A stretch of 64,000 nucleotides of DNA from Eutypella sp. D-1 (GCA_023313575.1 JAJTTP010000001.1:1364001-1428000), one strand, 5' to 3'; shown: positions 11,623-23,250, counted from the first letter of the stretch. The notes: generated from the letters alone by a model not told the origin. Translations and numbers: made by a program.

Positions 11623-13719
11623 GATGATAGGCGCGACGATGGACGTGACAATGGGTGCAGCGATAGGCGCAAAGAATGTTGAGTGGCCTCGGCAATAGTG
11701 ATGGTCAAGTGATGGTTGATGTCGGTATGTGACGTCGAAGAACCGAATTGTTCGGTAGGCAGAAAAAGAGGAAAGATTGTTACTCGATCTCCAAGATGAA
11801 AATCATGTAGTTGGTGGGAATGAAAGTAGTGATTGAAAGAATGTCTCGTATGTATGTATGTTCGTGTGTTGATGTAAAAACGTGGGTTGGGTGAGTAGTG
11901 AGAATAAAGGGAATGGAAAAGAGAAAGAGGAAAAGGGTAAGAAATAACGGAGAAATAACTTGTGCTGAAGTATGATGTCAAGTCAAGAACGTCAAGCAGA
12001 ACGTATTGTGCTGGCTTCCGTTGCGATCAATACGTATTCAATATACACAATACCGGCCTCGTCGGACGGAACCTTGAAAATAGTGACTGATTGTAAGAAT
12101 GAAGAACTGGTGGGCGCAAATAAGCACGCGCAGGGTATCTTGAGTATGTAGTTGGGTAGTTGATGGTTGCAGGTCTAAGAATGTGTAGCTACCTAGGTAC
12201 TTGGGAAGCTTGGGAAGTATGCAAGACAGATTGATGCTAGATAGGTACCTAGGTACCTAGAAAGAATGGAATGACTTAAACGTGTTTGCTGATCAGCCCA
12301 AGTAGAGAAAAGTATCCAGCTACATAGTAGTAACGGAAGTAGCAACCACCCTACTGGTACCTGGACTTTCACAATACCTACCTTGTAGGTGCCTAGAGGT
12401 ATGTAAGTAGGTACCTAGGTAGGTAGAAGCGGTAATGTAAGTACTGTACCCACATGCTCCTGCCTGCTTGGTTCAAAGTCCTTTTTACCTTTATAACTGT
12501 ACACACCCAGGAGACAGGACAGTCTAGAACAGACAATGGTAAGAATTGATTTTATAAAGGAAATCAGGAGTGTATCAAGAGTTTCAAAATTTGTACGTTG
12601 GGTACCTAATCAGAGTCTAACTCCTACCTGAGCATTACCTAGGGACTCAGATAGGTGCCTACTTAGGTACCTAAATACTTAGGTAGGTAAAGGTATTATC
12701 TTCCAGGTGTCCATCCTAAAATGCCTAACGAATTAGGTAGACGTAGGCAGTAGCCACATGCATACTCATGTACCCATTACATCATAAAGAAAGCAGGCTT
12801 AGGGTTAGAGGTTTCGTTTGCTGGTAAACAACTTATTCAGGTGAATGTGCTGCTGAAGATGTACTCAAGTACCTACAGTAGTTTCAACCTGGAAGGTTCT
12901 TTTTGGAAATACCTGATACATTCATAAATACCAATTGGCACCCCGGGCCCCGGAAACCTCAAGCCTGTAAGCCTGCCCCGGAGCAAGCCTAACCTTACTT
13001 ACATAACCTACTTATGTACATAGATAGCTCTTAATTCATCTTCACCCCAAAAATGGACCAATCACTCTCCAGCTTCATCTGTTAACAGGCCTATCTTCAG
13101 CAGGTTGAGGACTCCTAGGTTGTCGTTCATCCTTCACTTGATAAATCCACCAAATCATCAATTTGCGATATATCAGCACCAACCCTGATCAGCATATGCG
13201 ATATTCCTTAGACGGACTACTTTGGTACTTAGAGAGCGTTCTCACTGTTTGTTCATCAATACCAGGCATTGCTATACAGGTACAGGTACGCTCATATAAT
13301 AACATGCCTGTTGCCTTCCATGAATGTTTACCTACTTACCTATACCTAGGTATAGTTACACCAAATACAAACTTGGACTTAGGATCATCGGCCCATCAAG
13401 CCCAACAAGTCAGTATATACCTACCCACTAGTGATTCCATCTAGGCAGAAGTAGTCTCGTCAACAAGAGTCTGTAGCATTAATCTATCAACAGGTGGTGT
13501 CGTTGTCAGGCCCTTCGTTGGCAAATACCAGCGTGTTCATCCGCAAAGCCTAACGGCAGAACTACGGGAATGCGACATTACTGTAATGCGTGCACTGCCT
13601 CATCAGTATCATCTCCTCTTTCGTCTAAAGAAGGATCCTAGTCGGCTTTCAAATTTCAGATATTGACTTTCAGAGTCCTGTTTTCGCCGTAGGAGGGCCT
13701 ACTCTCCGTCTTGGACAAT
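11623..13719. other. 2.1-kb intergenic region between divergent TFG1 and CID1-like genes
   Basis: This is a bidirectional promoter region with no gene. It is rich in TAGGTACC-type repeats (see the repeat entry). A small open frame at 13163-13444 shows no domain and includes such repeats. Confidence 0.5.
12178..12691. repeat. Dispersed TAGGTACCTAGG palindromic simple repeats
   Basis: Clusters of ACCTAGGTACC/TAGGTAGG occur at about 12190-12200, 12241-12262, 12404-12426 and 12651-12691. Similar runs occur in this window at about 13335-13352, 47270-47292, 53843-53895, 58400-58445 and 62221-62275. They are all intergenic. Confidence 0.8.
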
Positions 13720-16700
13720 ATGCAGCCGTCTCAGGGTAGCGACCCGGCTCTCGAGAACCGCTTGCGCAACCTCATCCTAATCAATACTGAGCCCGGAACT
13801 GCTCGATTAGACCAGATGCCTATTCCTCAGTCTGGAGATGCCATATGGTCGCGTGACCGTTCAAACAGGACTGAGCCAGAAGCAACTGCTCTCCCGCCCG
13901 AGCACCCCCAGGGTAGATCCAAGGCGCCCAAGAAGCGCATGAATCAAGCTCAGCGGCGTGAAATGAATGCCGAACTCTCGATACCTATCAATCCCAGAGT
14001 GTCCTTTGAAGACCCGTTGAAGTCGGGCATGTCCCATCAACCCAACAAGTATCAGCAGAATGGACGGCCCTTTTCCTATCCCAATTCATCGCGCGGGGCA
14101 CATCGTAATGGCTCTCAAAAGCACTCAGCGACTGGCCCGAGCGTCACTCCATCCGTTCAGCAGCGCCATCATACCACCTTTAGCCAAGGTCAGAACACTT
14201 TACCTGACTATAAGTCAGATTGGAGAGCCCAGCAGCCTAATCGCCACGGGAATTCAAGGGGTGTTAATGTCCTCCCCGCAGACTCTTTTCCTTCTCGTGG
14301 TCGTCAGGGCTCTCACCCGACCCTGTACAACCCTGAAGGATATCGTTCCTATACTGTCAACCCGGAAGAGTTCGCCAATCAGTCACATCTTCTTGATGGT
14401 CTATGCCATCTTGTTGTTTCTCGCGCTGAGATCGAGTTCAACGAGATTGCCGAGAAGGAAGACTTTCGCATTCGGGTCGAAGCTATTTGTCGTGCTATCA
14501 TAGCTCGCCATGAGGCCGGGCAGAACGAAAATCTGGCTTTTCCTCCCAACAGTGTGCAACTGAAATGCTTTGGTAGTCTCTCCTCAGGCTTTGCGACTAA
14601 AACAGCAGATATGGACTTAGCCCTTCTCTCCCCCCTCTCACGACTTACCCCAGATGTACCAGACTCGCCCATCCCCCGTCTTGTTGAAAAGGCTTTACTT
14701 GATGCCGGCTTTGGCGCCCGACTTCTCACCCGTACCCGTGTGCCCATCATCAAGCTTTGTGAGAAGCCCGATGTAAAACTTCGCAAGGCGCTCCTGGACG
14801 AACGAGCAAAATGGGAGCAGGGCGTGGTTGGAGACACTCATGATGCGGAGGACGAGACACTAGACGATACGCATGCGCTTGGCGACACTATGGCTTCTCG
14901 GGACACACCAAAGGAAGAGTCACTATCAGATGAGCACCGAGATGAACATGAGTTGCAGTATGCCGACGAAGTCGGGAGGTCTCCTGAGGAAAGACTATGC
15001 TCCTTTAGACAATCTCCGAGCCAAACACTGGCTAATTATTATGCCAACGCCAAACGGCTTCTTCGGTTGGTAAAGGGTCGTGATATCACTCAATCTAACT
15101 TCGGAGACTTCAAAGAGGATGATTTCAAGCTACTTAACGTCGTCGCTGGTGCTTTTGTCAACGGTCTCGCAGACGAACATCTGAAGCATCGGATCAAGTC
15201 ATACCAATCTTTCTATGCGGGCGTAGACACAGCACAGATCAACTATCGCTCTCTCACCGGAGTCATGAGAATGGTGGAAGGCGAACAACTCGTCCTGTTG
15301 TGGGAGACGCGAGTTCTGACTGAGTGCAGTGTTCAGCGAGAAGAAATGTCCCAGAACGTTGTAAATCGGTGGAAGAGCCTACAGACTACCAAGACATTCG
15401 GCATGAACCCACTGTCATTCAACAAAGATCTTCAGCACGCCGTAGAGAGCCTTCGGAGCTTACCATCTATCCAACTGATGCAACTAAAACAAGACCAACA
15501 CGAGACGGCAGCAGAGTATCACGCCAGAGTGGTCCGGATAAGGAATGGACTACGCGGATCCAATGCGCACAATGGTGTACACAACGATGTGCCCACTACT
15601 ATTATCAACACCAAGGTTATCGAATACTACGTATCGGGAATCTACGACCGGCAGATCCGCGAAGAGGTACGCGACTTCGCGCTTACCTCAGGGGTTCAGT
15701 CACTGGTGACTATTGCAAGAAAGCACAAATCTCTGCAACTCGCCACCGAGTATCAAAGGGCCCTCGAGAAGAATATGTATAGCGAGTCAGATTCCGCGCT
15801 GATCCAGGAGTACATTACGCTTCTTCGCCGTGGTCCCGTTCCATTCGCTGCGAAGGGAGGCGAGGCTCACAACTACGTCATCCCAGTCACCCATAGCACG
15901 GTGAGACTAGTACAACAGATACGACAGCTTCCTGATCCTTCGAAGCTGGCTCCTAATCAACCGAGAGATCGATACCATGACAAGCTCGAGTTCCCTAAGA
16001 GTGGAGTCGGGGTTCAATGCGATATCAACTTCTCTGCTCACCTGGCCCTACAAAACACGCTGCTACTTCGCTGCTATTCGTACACCGACCCACGGGTCCG
16101 TCCACTCGTCCTCTTCGTAAAGTACTGGGCGAGGGTGCGTGGCATCAACAACGCGTACCGGGGCACTCTGAGCAGTTACGGTTATGTATTGATGATGTTG
16201 CACTACCTCGTCAACGTCGCAGAGCCATTCGTATGCCCCAATCTCCAGCAGCTGGCACCTCCCGACCCGATTCTTCCACCCGCATCCCTTGAGGGTCTGA
16301 TAACCTGCAAAGGCCGCAATGTCCGCTTCTGGCGGGATGAGCAGGAGATCCAGAGGCTAGCTCGGGAGGGGGCACTCAATAACAACACGGAGTCGGTCGG
16401 CGCGCTTCTGCGAGGCTTCTTCGAGTACTATGCACAGAATAACATGATGAGCACGACCCAGAAGCGCGGGTTCGATTGGGGCCGAGACGTCATAAGCTTG
16501 CGCACCCAAGGAGGTCTGCTGACAAAGCAAGAGAAGAAGTGGACTGGCGCGCGGACTATCACACAGCCACAAATGGGCGGCCCGGATGCCGAGCAGCCAG
16601 TGGCGCCAGGTACAGCAGGATCAACGGAGCAGAAATCCAGCTCCAGTGGTAATGCCACAACGACCGCTGTCGGGGCTGCTAAGCCGAAGGAAACAAAGGA

Positions 16701-16992
16701 GATACGCCTGCGGTATCTGTTCGCGATCGAGGACCCGTTTGAGCTGGACCATAATGTGGCGCGCACAGTAACGCATAACGGCATCGTGGCGATCAGGGAT
16801 GAGTTCCGGCGCGCCTGGCGCATCATCAAGTCAGCGGGCAAGACGAGTCAGGCGCAGGCACAGGCGCAGGAGGATCTGCTCGAGGACGCCAAACTGCGCG
16901 CCGAGCAGCTCGAGAGGAAGCAGTTCGCCGACCTGCTAGACGAAATCCATGGTCCCGTCGTCTTCCCCGACGGCCCTCTCGGCGGTGCATGA
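13720..16992 (+). CDS. Cid1-family nucleotidyltransferase (poly(A)/poly(U) polymerase) with a large Gag-like insert
   Basis: Intronless, 1090 aa from the ATG at 13720 (the open frame extends to a TTG just upstream). After a disordered N-terminus (1-225) comes the nucleotidyltransferase palm: G285-S286 and D297-x-D299 (GSLSSGFATKTADMDLALL), then VPIIKL. The third catalytic Asp (D768, QCDINF) comes about 410 residues later instead of a few dozen. The PAP/25A-associated domain follows (VKYWARVRGINNAYRGTLSS, SVGALLRGFFEYYA, FAIEDPFELDHNVART). All three metal-binding Asp are present, so activity is expected: untemplated addition of U or A to RNA 3' ends. The insert (about 360-760) has two segments resembling retrotransposon Gag (LANYYANAKRLL...AFVNGLADEHLKHRI and AAEYHARVVRIRNGL...YYVSGIYDRQIREEV). 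The insert's origin is inference; the catalytic assignment is firm. Confidence 0.88.
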   Translation: MQPSQGSDPALENRLRNLILINTEPGTARLDQMPIPQSGDAIWSRDRSNRTEPEATALPPEHPQGRSKAPKKRMNQAQRREMNAELSIPINPRVSFEDPLKSGMSHQPNKYQQNGRPFSYPNSSRGAHRNGSQKHSATGPSVTPSVQQRHHTTFSQGQNTLPDYKSDWRAQQPNRHGNSRGVNVLPADSFPSRGRQGSHPTLYNPEGYRSYTVNPEEFANQSHLLDGLCHLVVSRAEIEFNEIAEKEDFRIRVEAICRAIIARHEAGQNENLAFPPNSVQLKCFGSLSSGFATKTADMDLALLSPLSRLTPDVPDSPIPRLVEKALLDAGFGARLLTRTRVPIIKLCEKPDVKLRKALLDERAKWEQGVVGDTHDAEDETLDDTHALGDTMASRDTPKEESLSDEHRDEHELQYADEVGRSPEERLCSFRQSPSQTLANYYANAKRLLRLVKGRDITQSNFGDFKEDDFKLLNVVAGAFVNGLADEHLKHRIKSYQSFYAGVDTAQINYRSLTGVMRMVEGEQLVLLWETRVLTECSVQREEMSQNVVNRWKSLQTTKTFGMNPLSFNKDLQHAVESLRSLPSIQLMQLKQDQHETAAEYHARVVRIRNGLRGSNAHNGVHNDVPTTIINTKVIEYYVSGIYDRQIREEVRDFALTSGVQSLVTIARKHKSLQLATEYQRALEKNMYSESDSALIQEYITLLRRGPVPFAAKGGEAHNYVIPVTHSTVRLVQQIRQLPDPSKLAPNQPRDRYHDKLEFPKSGVGVQCDINFSAHLALQNTLLLRCYSYTDPRVRPLVLFVKYWARVRGINNAYRGTLSSYGYVLMMLHYLVNVAEPFVCPNLQQLAPPDPILPPASLEGLITCKGRNVRFWRDEQEIQRLAREGALNNNTESVGALLRGFFEYYAQNNMMSTTQKRGFDWGRDVISLRTQGGLLTKQEKKWTGARTITQPQMGGPDAEQPVAPGTAGSTEQKSSSSGNATTTAVGAAKPKETKEIRLRYLFAIEDPFELDHNVARTVTHNGIVAIRDEFRRAWRIIKSAGKTSQAQAQAQEDLLEDAKLRAEQLERKQFADLLDEIHGPVVFPDGPLGGA

Positions 16993-18153
16993 GCTCAAGA
17001 AATCCTGACCCCTCTTTTACGTTTTACTTTCCCTAGCCAGAGAGGAGTTGGTCGTCTGATGATAGCACATGACCTTTGCGTTCATTCGGTGCGAGTGCAT
17101 GTGTGTGTGGAGGAGGCTAGGTGTACGATACGATCCCCTGCGAGTTCATTGGCGTTACTTTTTTTTTTCATGCGGCAAAAAGGGGAGAAAAACGGAAAGG
17201 AAAAGTTATGAAGGGTTTTTCTTTGTGACGGTGGATGAACACGCATTACGTTTACTCGGTTTGCTTTTCCCTGAAATGCGAATGTTAGTGGCTTCATCAT
17301 TAAGGGGAGGGCTTATCTGTTCAAGTCGCTTCGCGTACAGCAGTGAGGGCCCGCGGTACAGCCGGAGAATTAGCATCGCTTTGCCCATTATGTGTGTATT
17401 CAACCTGTTTTTCACTCGAGCAGTGTAGGTATGGCCTTCATGGAGTCGGGTCCGATGATCTGTATTGCTAGGGTAAGGCTCTCGATAGCTGGGTCAGTGT
17501 CAATAAGATCGTCGTCCCACAAATAACTTGCACACTTGAAGGCTATTATATGTGTACCCCAATGTGTGTTTACGTGGATCATCAGTTCATCCGAGAATGG
17601 TGTCCTGTAAGTGTATAGGCATGACACATCGTAGACTGCCTATGATCAGCGCATCCGCCGTCCGGCATAATCAATCACAGTCCTCGTGCGGCCGACCATT
17701 TTCGTTACTCTACTTTAACATAGCGTCCTCTACACACAGCCTTCCCCACTAGCATCGGCATTTCCATGGTTACCTAAAGATACGTGGACAGGGACGGAGG
17801 CAGCGGCCCGTATGTCACTTATAAAAGCTACGCAAGTAGACCTTATGGTGCTTAATCGCAACAGTAAATGAATATTGGTATTATGAGTCTTCTTTCGCGA
17901 CTGCATGTGTATTGTTATATAACATTTGGTTCGTCATCCGTTCCATTCTATGAGTTGTTGCTCGCTCGCCACCTTCCCTCTTCCATCATCGTCATACATG
18001 TAGTAGTCGCGAGAAGGTCAATCGCTTTATGCAGCTGAGTTACACACCCTAGATCCCCCAAATGCCAGTATGTGCATATACACTAAACCCCAGTGTTCTC
18101 TACCCATCTTTGCTTCCTCCTTCCGTTCTGGCCCTCCCTCTTCAATGTCTCTC
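16993..18153. other. Intergenic, 3' side of two convergent genes
   Basis: No gene recognised. Short open frames around 17069-17428 are in T-rich sequence with a T10 tract near 17160. It probably holds 3' UTRs of both flanking genes. Confidence 0.45.
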
Positions 18154-18660
18154 TCAGGCGTGGCGGGAGCGATGGAGACCCACGCGCAGACCGAGGCGCT
18201 TGGTATCCTGATCGAATTCCTCCTTGTCGACGGGCAGCGCTGCTTTGTCGAATTTTTCCACAACACGCTTCGGCGGCGCCTTCCACGGCGCGTAGTGCGC
18301 GGTGCCTGGCGTGCGCCTAGGTGGGGGTGAGGTGGGAGAGGCGATGGTGGTTCGGCCAGCCATAGCAGGGGTGGTGGTGGTGGTGGGCTTCGCCGGGGCA
18401 GCACGCGCGGCGGTAGGAGGCTGGGTCCAAGCACCTGTGACTGAAGGTTTTGGGCCCGGACGGCGGGCCTTCCCATGATGCGGAACTGGCGCCTTCTTGT
18501 GTGGGTGGAATGGCAGGTTCTTGGGCGCAGTTCCCGCCGGTGGCAAGATCGTGCCCTGCGGAGTTCCAAGGTTGATGGCTACCGGCTGCTGCGATGGGTC
18601 CGGATAGGACTCATCGGTCTGCGTAGAGGCGTCGACCATCTTCTTAGAGCTGGGCTTCAT
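18154..18660 (-). CDS. Short Pro/Thr-rich hypothetical protein
   Basis: 168 aa, family not recognised. It starts MKPSSKKMVDASTQTDESY and is rich in Pro, Thr, Ala and basic residues, so most is probably disordered. A C-terminal segment (HYAPWKAPPKRVVEKFDKA...LPVDKEEFDQDTKRLGLRV) looks conserved-like. Just upstream is a well-formed intron in the 5' leader (18736-18669, GTATGT ... TAACTATTTTAG, 68 nt) preceded by a short upstream ORF that reads out of frame past the start codon. An additional 3' exon cannot be excluded, because a GTGGGT donor-like site lies near the end. Confidence 0.6.
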   Translation of the reverse strand: MKPSSKKMVDASTQTDESYPDPSQQPVAINLGTPQGTILPPAGTAPKNLPFHPHKKAPVPHHGKARRPGPKPSVTGAWTQPPTAARAAPAKPTTTTTPAMAGRTTIASPTSPPPRRTPGTAHYAPWKAPPKRVVEKFDKAALPVDKEEFDQDTKRLGLRVGLHRSRHA

Positions 18661-19586
18661 GGTTTTCCCTAAAATAGTTAGATCCTCCTGCTAAGCGGTG
18701 CCGAATATAGCATGTATGGGGTGAATAAACACATACTGGAGGCCCAGGAGTTCCCGTTCCGTGCCATCCTTCCTTAGATATGTCTGACTTCGGTAATAGC
18801 TACTGAAAAGGTCACGACGGCGCTTGATACTAAATCAGGTGAGACGTAAGGATTGTTGTGATTGTCGCTGGTGTAGGAGGAGGAGTAAGGATAATGAGAA
18901 TCTTAGGATGTGATGGTTTGCTAAGTGGCAAGAAGTTTTGAGATCCGACCTATTTAAATAGATCGGATGAAATTCATGTATACACTGATGGACGGAACTA
19001 ATGAATAAGGTTTTAAGCTGTAGGACTATTCAACAATGTGATAGGCATGCACTCTGCCGGCAGTCACAATGGGGGGGGTCTCATACAATAGGAGCTCTAC
19101 AATAGGTAGTATGGCATCTGATAGCTTCTATGGCTTAGACCCTATTGAGGTTACTACCTGTGTAAGCTAGCCCATCTGTGAATAACTTCATATTCTCTGC
19201 TCCTATTTACTACTTTCTCACCCCTTTAAACATCTCGCATCGTACTGGTAGATTTGCTGTTTCATCTTCGTGACTTCCACTCCTATCCTATAAGTTGGAG
19301 GTGCGTCCTGATACGCCACTTGTCTTCAAATACGATGCAATAGAGTATTGTTTTCTCTTTTGTTTAACTATATGCCCCTGGCATACCCTAAATGAAGCTA
19401 TCTTATGATCGTGTGGGATGAGTGAAATGAGATGAGGCTCTTAGCTAGGCTGAATCCATGGTCTCTCATGGCCTTTATTGATTTGATTATTACGAAGTTG
19501 AACCTCTTGAGAAACTCGTTAATACGGGCTAATACGGAGGACAAGCAGACGTAGTGGTAAAGTACCGTGGCACCTTAAAGCAATAA
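18661..19586. other. Intergenic region with 5' leader intron of the 18.6-kb gene
   Basis: It contains the leader intron 18669-18736 of the downstream minus-strand gene and, further right, the 3' region of the Zn2Cys6 gene. Nothing else is recognisable. This is roughly the left border of the accessory region. Confidence 0.45.
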
Positions 19587-22056
19587 TCAGGGGCCACTGT
19601 TTGCATCCGTAGCTGTGGGAGGCATTTCCCAGAAGAAGCCCCCATCAAGAAGATTGGCCAAGCTCTGGATGTCTAGGTTCTGTCGAGGGTCACTAGCAAG
19701 TCCGAACATGGTGGCATCATTCTCGCCTGCTTGACAGCTGTACCCTCCTAGGCCACCCGACAAGACATGTGCCGCTTGCAACGTTGTATCATCAATTTGC
19801 AAGTCTCCGCCTGTCTGAATATGCAAGTGCGGAGATAGTTCTTCCAAATCCGACGTCGCTACCACTTCCGTGTCGGATGGGCGCTGCGTGGGTGGAGCCG
19901 AGTCCAAAAGGTCCGCGAGCGAGTCGAGGTACGCGGAATGTAGGTTCACGGTGTCCTGCTGTGACCGCACACACTGCCCCACGTGCCTAGCGATGTCTCG
20001 TATAAGACCTACCGCAGTCTTCTGGAAGGCCGGGCCGAGAATGCCGTTGCGCGGTAAGCATAGCAAGAGGCACAGGAACAGTGCAGCGTTCGGGGCTAGC
20101 AGGAGGACTGCATCGGGGGCCCGGCGGAGGTCATCGGGCGGGAACTTGAGTAAGTAGCGTAGTGTACTGAATGCACCCTCTACGCTGCTGCTCAGCCCGG
20201 GGGTGTCGGGAGACAAGGCCTGCTCAATCGCGCCAATATCGAGCCCTAGCGATGACGGCGTGGGCTGGCCGCTGCGGCGGAGCGATGAGGTCACCGAGGC
20301 CATCAGGGCTTGGCGGAGGATGGCGGAGGAGACGTTAAGCCGGACGCTGTGCTCCCAGACGCCCACGAGCCGGTGAAGGTGTGGCTTGCCCGGGTATAGT
20401 AGCCTCCGGTCCAGGGACGGGTCATCGCGCGGCTGCACCCGGCCCTCTCCCTCGAGGTGGTCCTGCCACGTGGCTTTCCACCGGCTCAGCTCCGCATCCA
20501 TGAGCTCGAGCAAGCACGGCAGCATTGCCGACGACGCCTTCTCCACCAAGGCGCGAAGCCTGGACTGTAGCCGTCGTAAGTCAGCACTACAGCAGGCGAC
20601 AAAGTCGAGCGGCAGCGCGTACGGCATCTGCAGCCATGTATCGAGGTCACCGGCAAATGGGGCGTGAGTATCGCCATCACTCAGGTTCAGCGAGGCTCGC
20701 CGCACGAAGAACAGGCTCTGCTGCCGGTCCTGCCGGAATAGAGCTAGCCATGTCCGCTTGCGTAGTGCCGCCTGCCTTCCTCCATCGTAGCCATAGTCAG
20801 TCTGCTCTAAGTCTAGGTCATGCAACACCCTGATGGCGTAACCGCTGTGAAGGTAGGATACATCATCGTCCGCGTCCTTCCAGCAGACTAACAGGTAGAA
20901 GGCCTGCATCGCCTCAATGGACCGGTTGCCCTCCGCTAGCGTCCGGATCGCCAGACTACGCGCGAGACTGCAAAGCCGGCACTGTAGAAAGGGATCCGTG
21001 ACTGGGGTTGTTACATCTCTTCCAGCTCCTCCCTGCTCAACGTACGTGCAAAACTTGGAGGAGCAGAAGAGTACTGAAGCAAAGAGTAGTGGACTTCGCT
21101 GCCGGACGTCGTCGTGGGTATCGACGTGGGGATCCAGGACGTACTCCCATTTGGCGTTCATGTGTAGCATGAAGTGCTCAAACAACGCTACCGAGGCATC
21201 TCGGCTGAGCATGCCGCTTGAAATCGGGTCCGTGACCGTCTGGCCCAGCGTCATGGATGAGAGGTAGCTGGGCATCTGGACAGGCACGGCCGATCGCCGA
21301 TTATTATCATCATTGTCGTTGCTGGATGCGTGTCGGCCATCAGCTCGCAAGGGACGCAAAAGCCAAGACAACTTCAGCGAAGGGACAGACTGGAGCCGTT
21401 CTGAAGATTGTGGCTGCGAATGAGGGGCGTGGTGACCAGAATCATCTCCGCTAGCTTCAGCGCTGAATGAATGTCGATTTCCCGACGTGACGAAGCTGAA
21501 TGGCGCTCCTCTCTTGCCCTTTAGAGTAGCTAACGTAGCAACAATCCTCGCCCGGATCTCGTTGGTGATAACAGGTGACTGCTGGTGTTGCTGTTGCTGC
21601 CGCTGGCTTGCTCCGGAACAGCGGGGTGCAAGATCCTCATTACTAGCAGGCGTCACGGGCGGAAGCGCAGAAACGGCATCGTCATTGGGAGAGGACCGAG
21701 ATGGTGATGCCAGATACCCATCCTGGACATGGTCCTGTTCAGGGCTGTGAAAGTGGTCCCTGGTAGTGAGGTCACGTGTCGTTGGACGCTGAGGGGGATA
21801 TGGATTGACTCTTGTCCTGGTCCTCTTCGGTTGAGCAAAGACACATTCCGTATCATTGCTGATGCATCGGTCGCATCTATCCGGCCGTCGGGAAACCAGA
21901 CATCGGACCTTTGCCACCCTGCACTTCAGACAGGCACTAAAAATGGGGTTTGATTAGCGAGCGGAACTTCCCAAGCTTCCCAAGAAGCACGGTTTATGAC
22001 ACGACTTACACGGGAGCACGGTGCAAGTTAGACGGCGTGGCAGTCGATGGCGCCAT
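19587..22056 (-). CDS. Zn(II)2Cys6 fungal transcription factor (regulator 1)
   Basis: Two exons, 22056-22010 and 21936-19587, joined across a 72-nt intron (GTAAGT ... TTTTTAG) in phase 2, give 798 aa. The splice restores the complete zinc cluster at the N-terminus: C18-x2-C21-x6-C28-x8-C37-x2-C40-x6-C47 (VACLKCRVAKVRC ... CDRCISNDTECVF). A basic linker follows (PKRTRTRVNP). The middle and C-terminal parts are helical, without a clear named signature beyond a generic fungal regulator middle region (about 250-560). It acts in the nucleus on CGG-type sites. It is divergent from the short-chain dehydrogenase gene, with 337 bp between starts and an ATCTCGGTCCG site in that promoter. It is a candidate local regulator, but its targets are unknown. 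Confidence 0.9.
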
Positions 22057-22393
22057 GACTTCATGGGCGGGCCGAGAGCCCAGTGAGAGATTGTTGTAAT
22101 GTTTGCGACTTTGTGGGGATAGGTGCCGAGAGTTGGGGAGAATTCAGAAACCACCGGGTCGGGTTTGGAAACCGAAGTCTCCACTCTTCCCAATCTCGGT
22201 CCGGAAAGCCTTGGATGCGACTTATTATAGCCGCATTTCGGTATAAGTAAGTAGGTTTTAGGGATGTGTATGAGCTTGGACCTATTATTCTAGTCGTCTA
22301 CACAATCCGCAGGCATATAGCGACGTCATCATTCTTATTTTTCCTTCCTCACTCGAGACTCCTCGTATAATCCAGTCAGACCCACCAATTAAC
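22057..22393. promoter_or_regulatory. Bidirectional promoter between regulator 1 and the dehydrogenase
   Basis: 337 bp between divergent start codons. It contains ATCTCGGTCCG at 22193-22203, a CGG-T-CCG inverted half-site pair with the same flanks as sites upstream of the P5C reductase, permease/PRODH and P5CDH genes. Confidence 0.6.
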
Positions 22394-23250
22394 ATGTCTG
22401 GCCGTTTAGACGGGCAAGTTGCCCTCATCTCCGGATCTAGCCAGGGCTTCGGGAGAGGTATTGTGGAAACCTTTGTCCGCGAGGGTGCTGTGGTCCTTGG
22501 CATGGATCTACAGGCTATCGATGGTCCGGTGAATGGCTACACCGAGAAGCAGGCCTATCAGATCAAGGCCAACGTCGCCGAGGAGTCGAGCTGGAAAAAG
22601 GCTGTAAGCTAGCGCTGCCTTCCTTTGCCGTGCGCGCCATGGCACTCATGTTTTACTCTGCTAATAGAGAGTCCTTCTTGCTTACCCCCGAGCAGTTAGA
22701 GACTTGCGTCGCGCGGTTCGGGAAGGCCCCCTCTATCGTCGTTCACAACGCGGGCTGGTCGTACCCAAACAAGTCGGGCCTCGACGTGACGGTGGAGGAA
22801 TTCGACCGGCTCTTTAACGTCAACGTCAAGAGTATCTATCTGGCGTCCAAGGTGCTGGTGCCCGAGATGCGCAAGAATGGACCAGGGTCCACCGTCGTCA
22901 TCTCGAGCGAGAACGCCATTCGGCCCGGCGCGAGCCAGACCTGGTATAACGCTACCAAGGCCGGGGTCTCCTCGGCCACCAAGTCCATGGCCCTGGAGTT
23001 CGCCCGGGACCAGCTCCGCTTCAACACCATCTGCCCCACCTCCGGGAACACGCCCCTACTTAACAAGTTTGCCGGCATCGCCGATGGCCCCGTGCCCGCT
23101 GATATCATCAAGGCAAAGTGCGAGGCAATCCCCATCGGCCGCCTCGTGGAGCCTTCGGACGTGGCCAATGTCGCGCTTTTCCTCGCTGAGCCTGCTAGTT
23201 CCATCATAAGCGGCGTCGAGATTCTAGTGGATGGCGCTCGCTGCGTATAA
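22394..23250 (+). CDS. Short-chain dehydrogenase/reductase (SDR, classical type)
   Basis: Two exons, 22394-22603 and 22696-23250, give 254 aa, the normal size of a classical SDR. The splice (GTAAGC; acceptor GAGCAG) was chosen among several AGs because it keeps phase 0 and produces the family-typical SSWKKALETCVARFGKAPSI. Motifs seen: the NAD(P)-binding glycine motif SGSSQGFG (14-20), HNAG in place of NNAG, the catalytic Ser in VISSEN (S140/S141), Tyr154 and Lys158 (YNATK), and the C-terminal ISGVEILVDGARCV. Reaction: NAD(P)-dependent oxidation or reduction of a carbonyl/alcohol; the substrate is not predictable. Expression is probably linked to the motif at 22193. Confidence 0.92.

Noticed and set aside
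11295..11981. 228-aa open frame opposite/upstream of TFG1
   Set aside because: Overlaps the TFIIF N-terminal exon in another frame, and its translation is low-complexity with no domain.
18027..18569. 180-aa frame overlapping the 18.2-18.7 kb gene
   Set aside because: Arg/His/Pro-rich shadow frame; the chosen frame has a proper ATG context after a leader intron.
22663..22675. AG sites at CTAATAGAGAG as the SDR acceptor
   Set aside because: Only the GAG form keeps phase and it adds residues not seen in SDRs. The acceptor at 22695 keeps phase and gives the normal family sequence.
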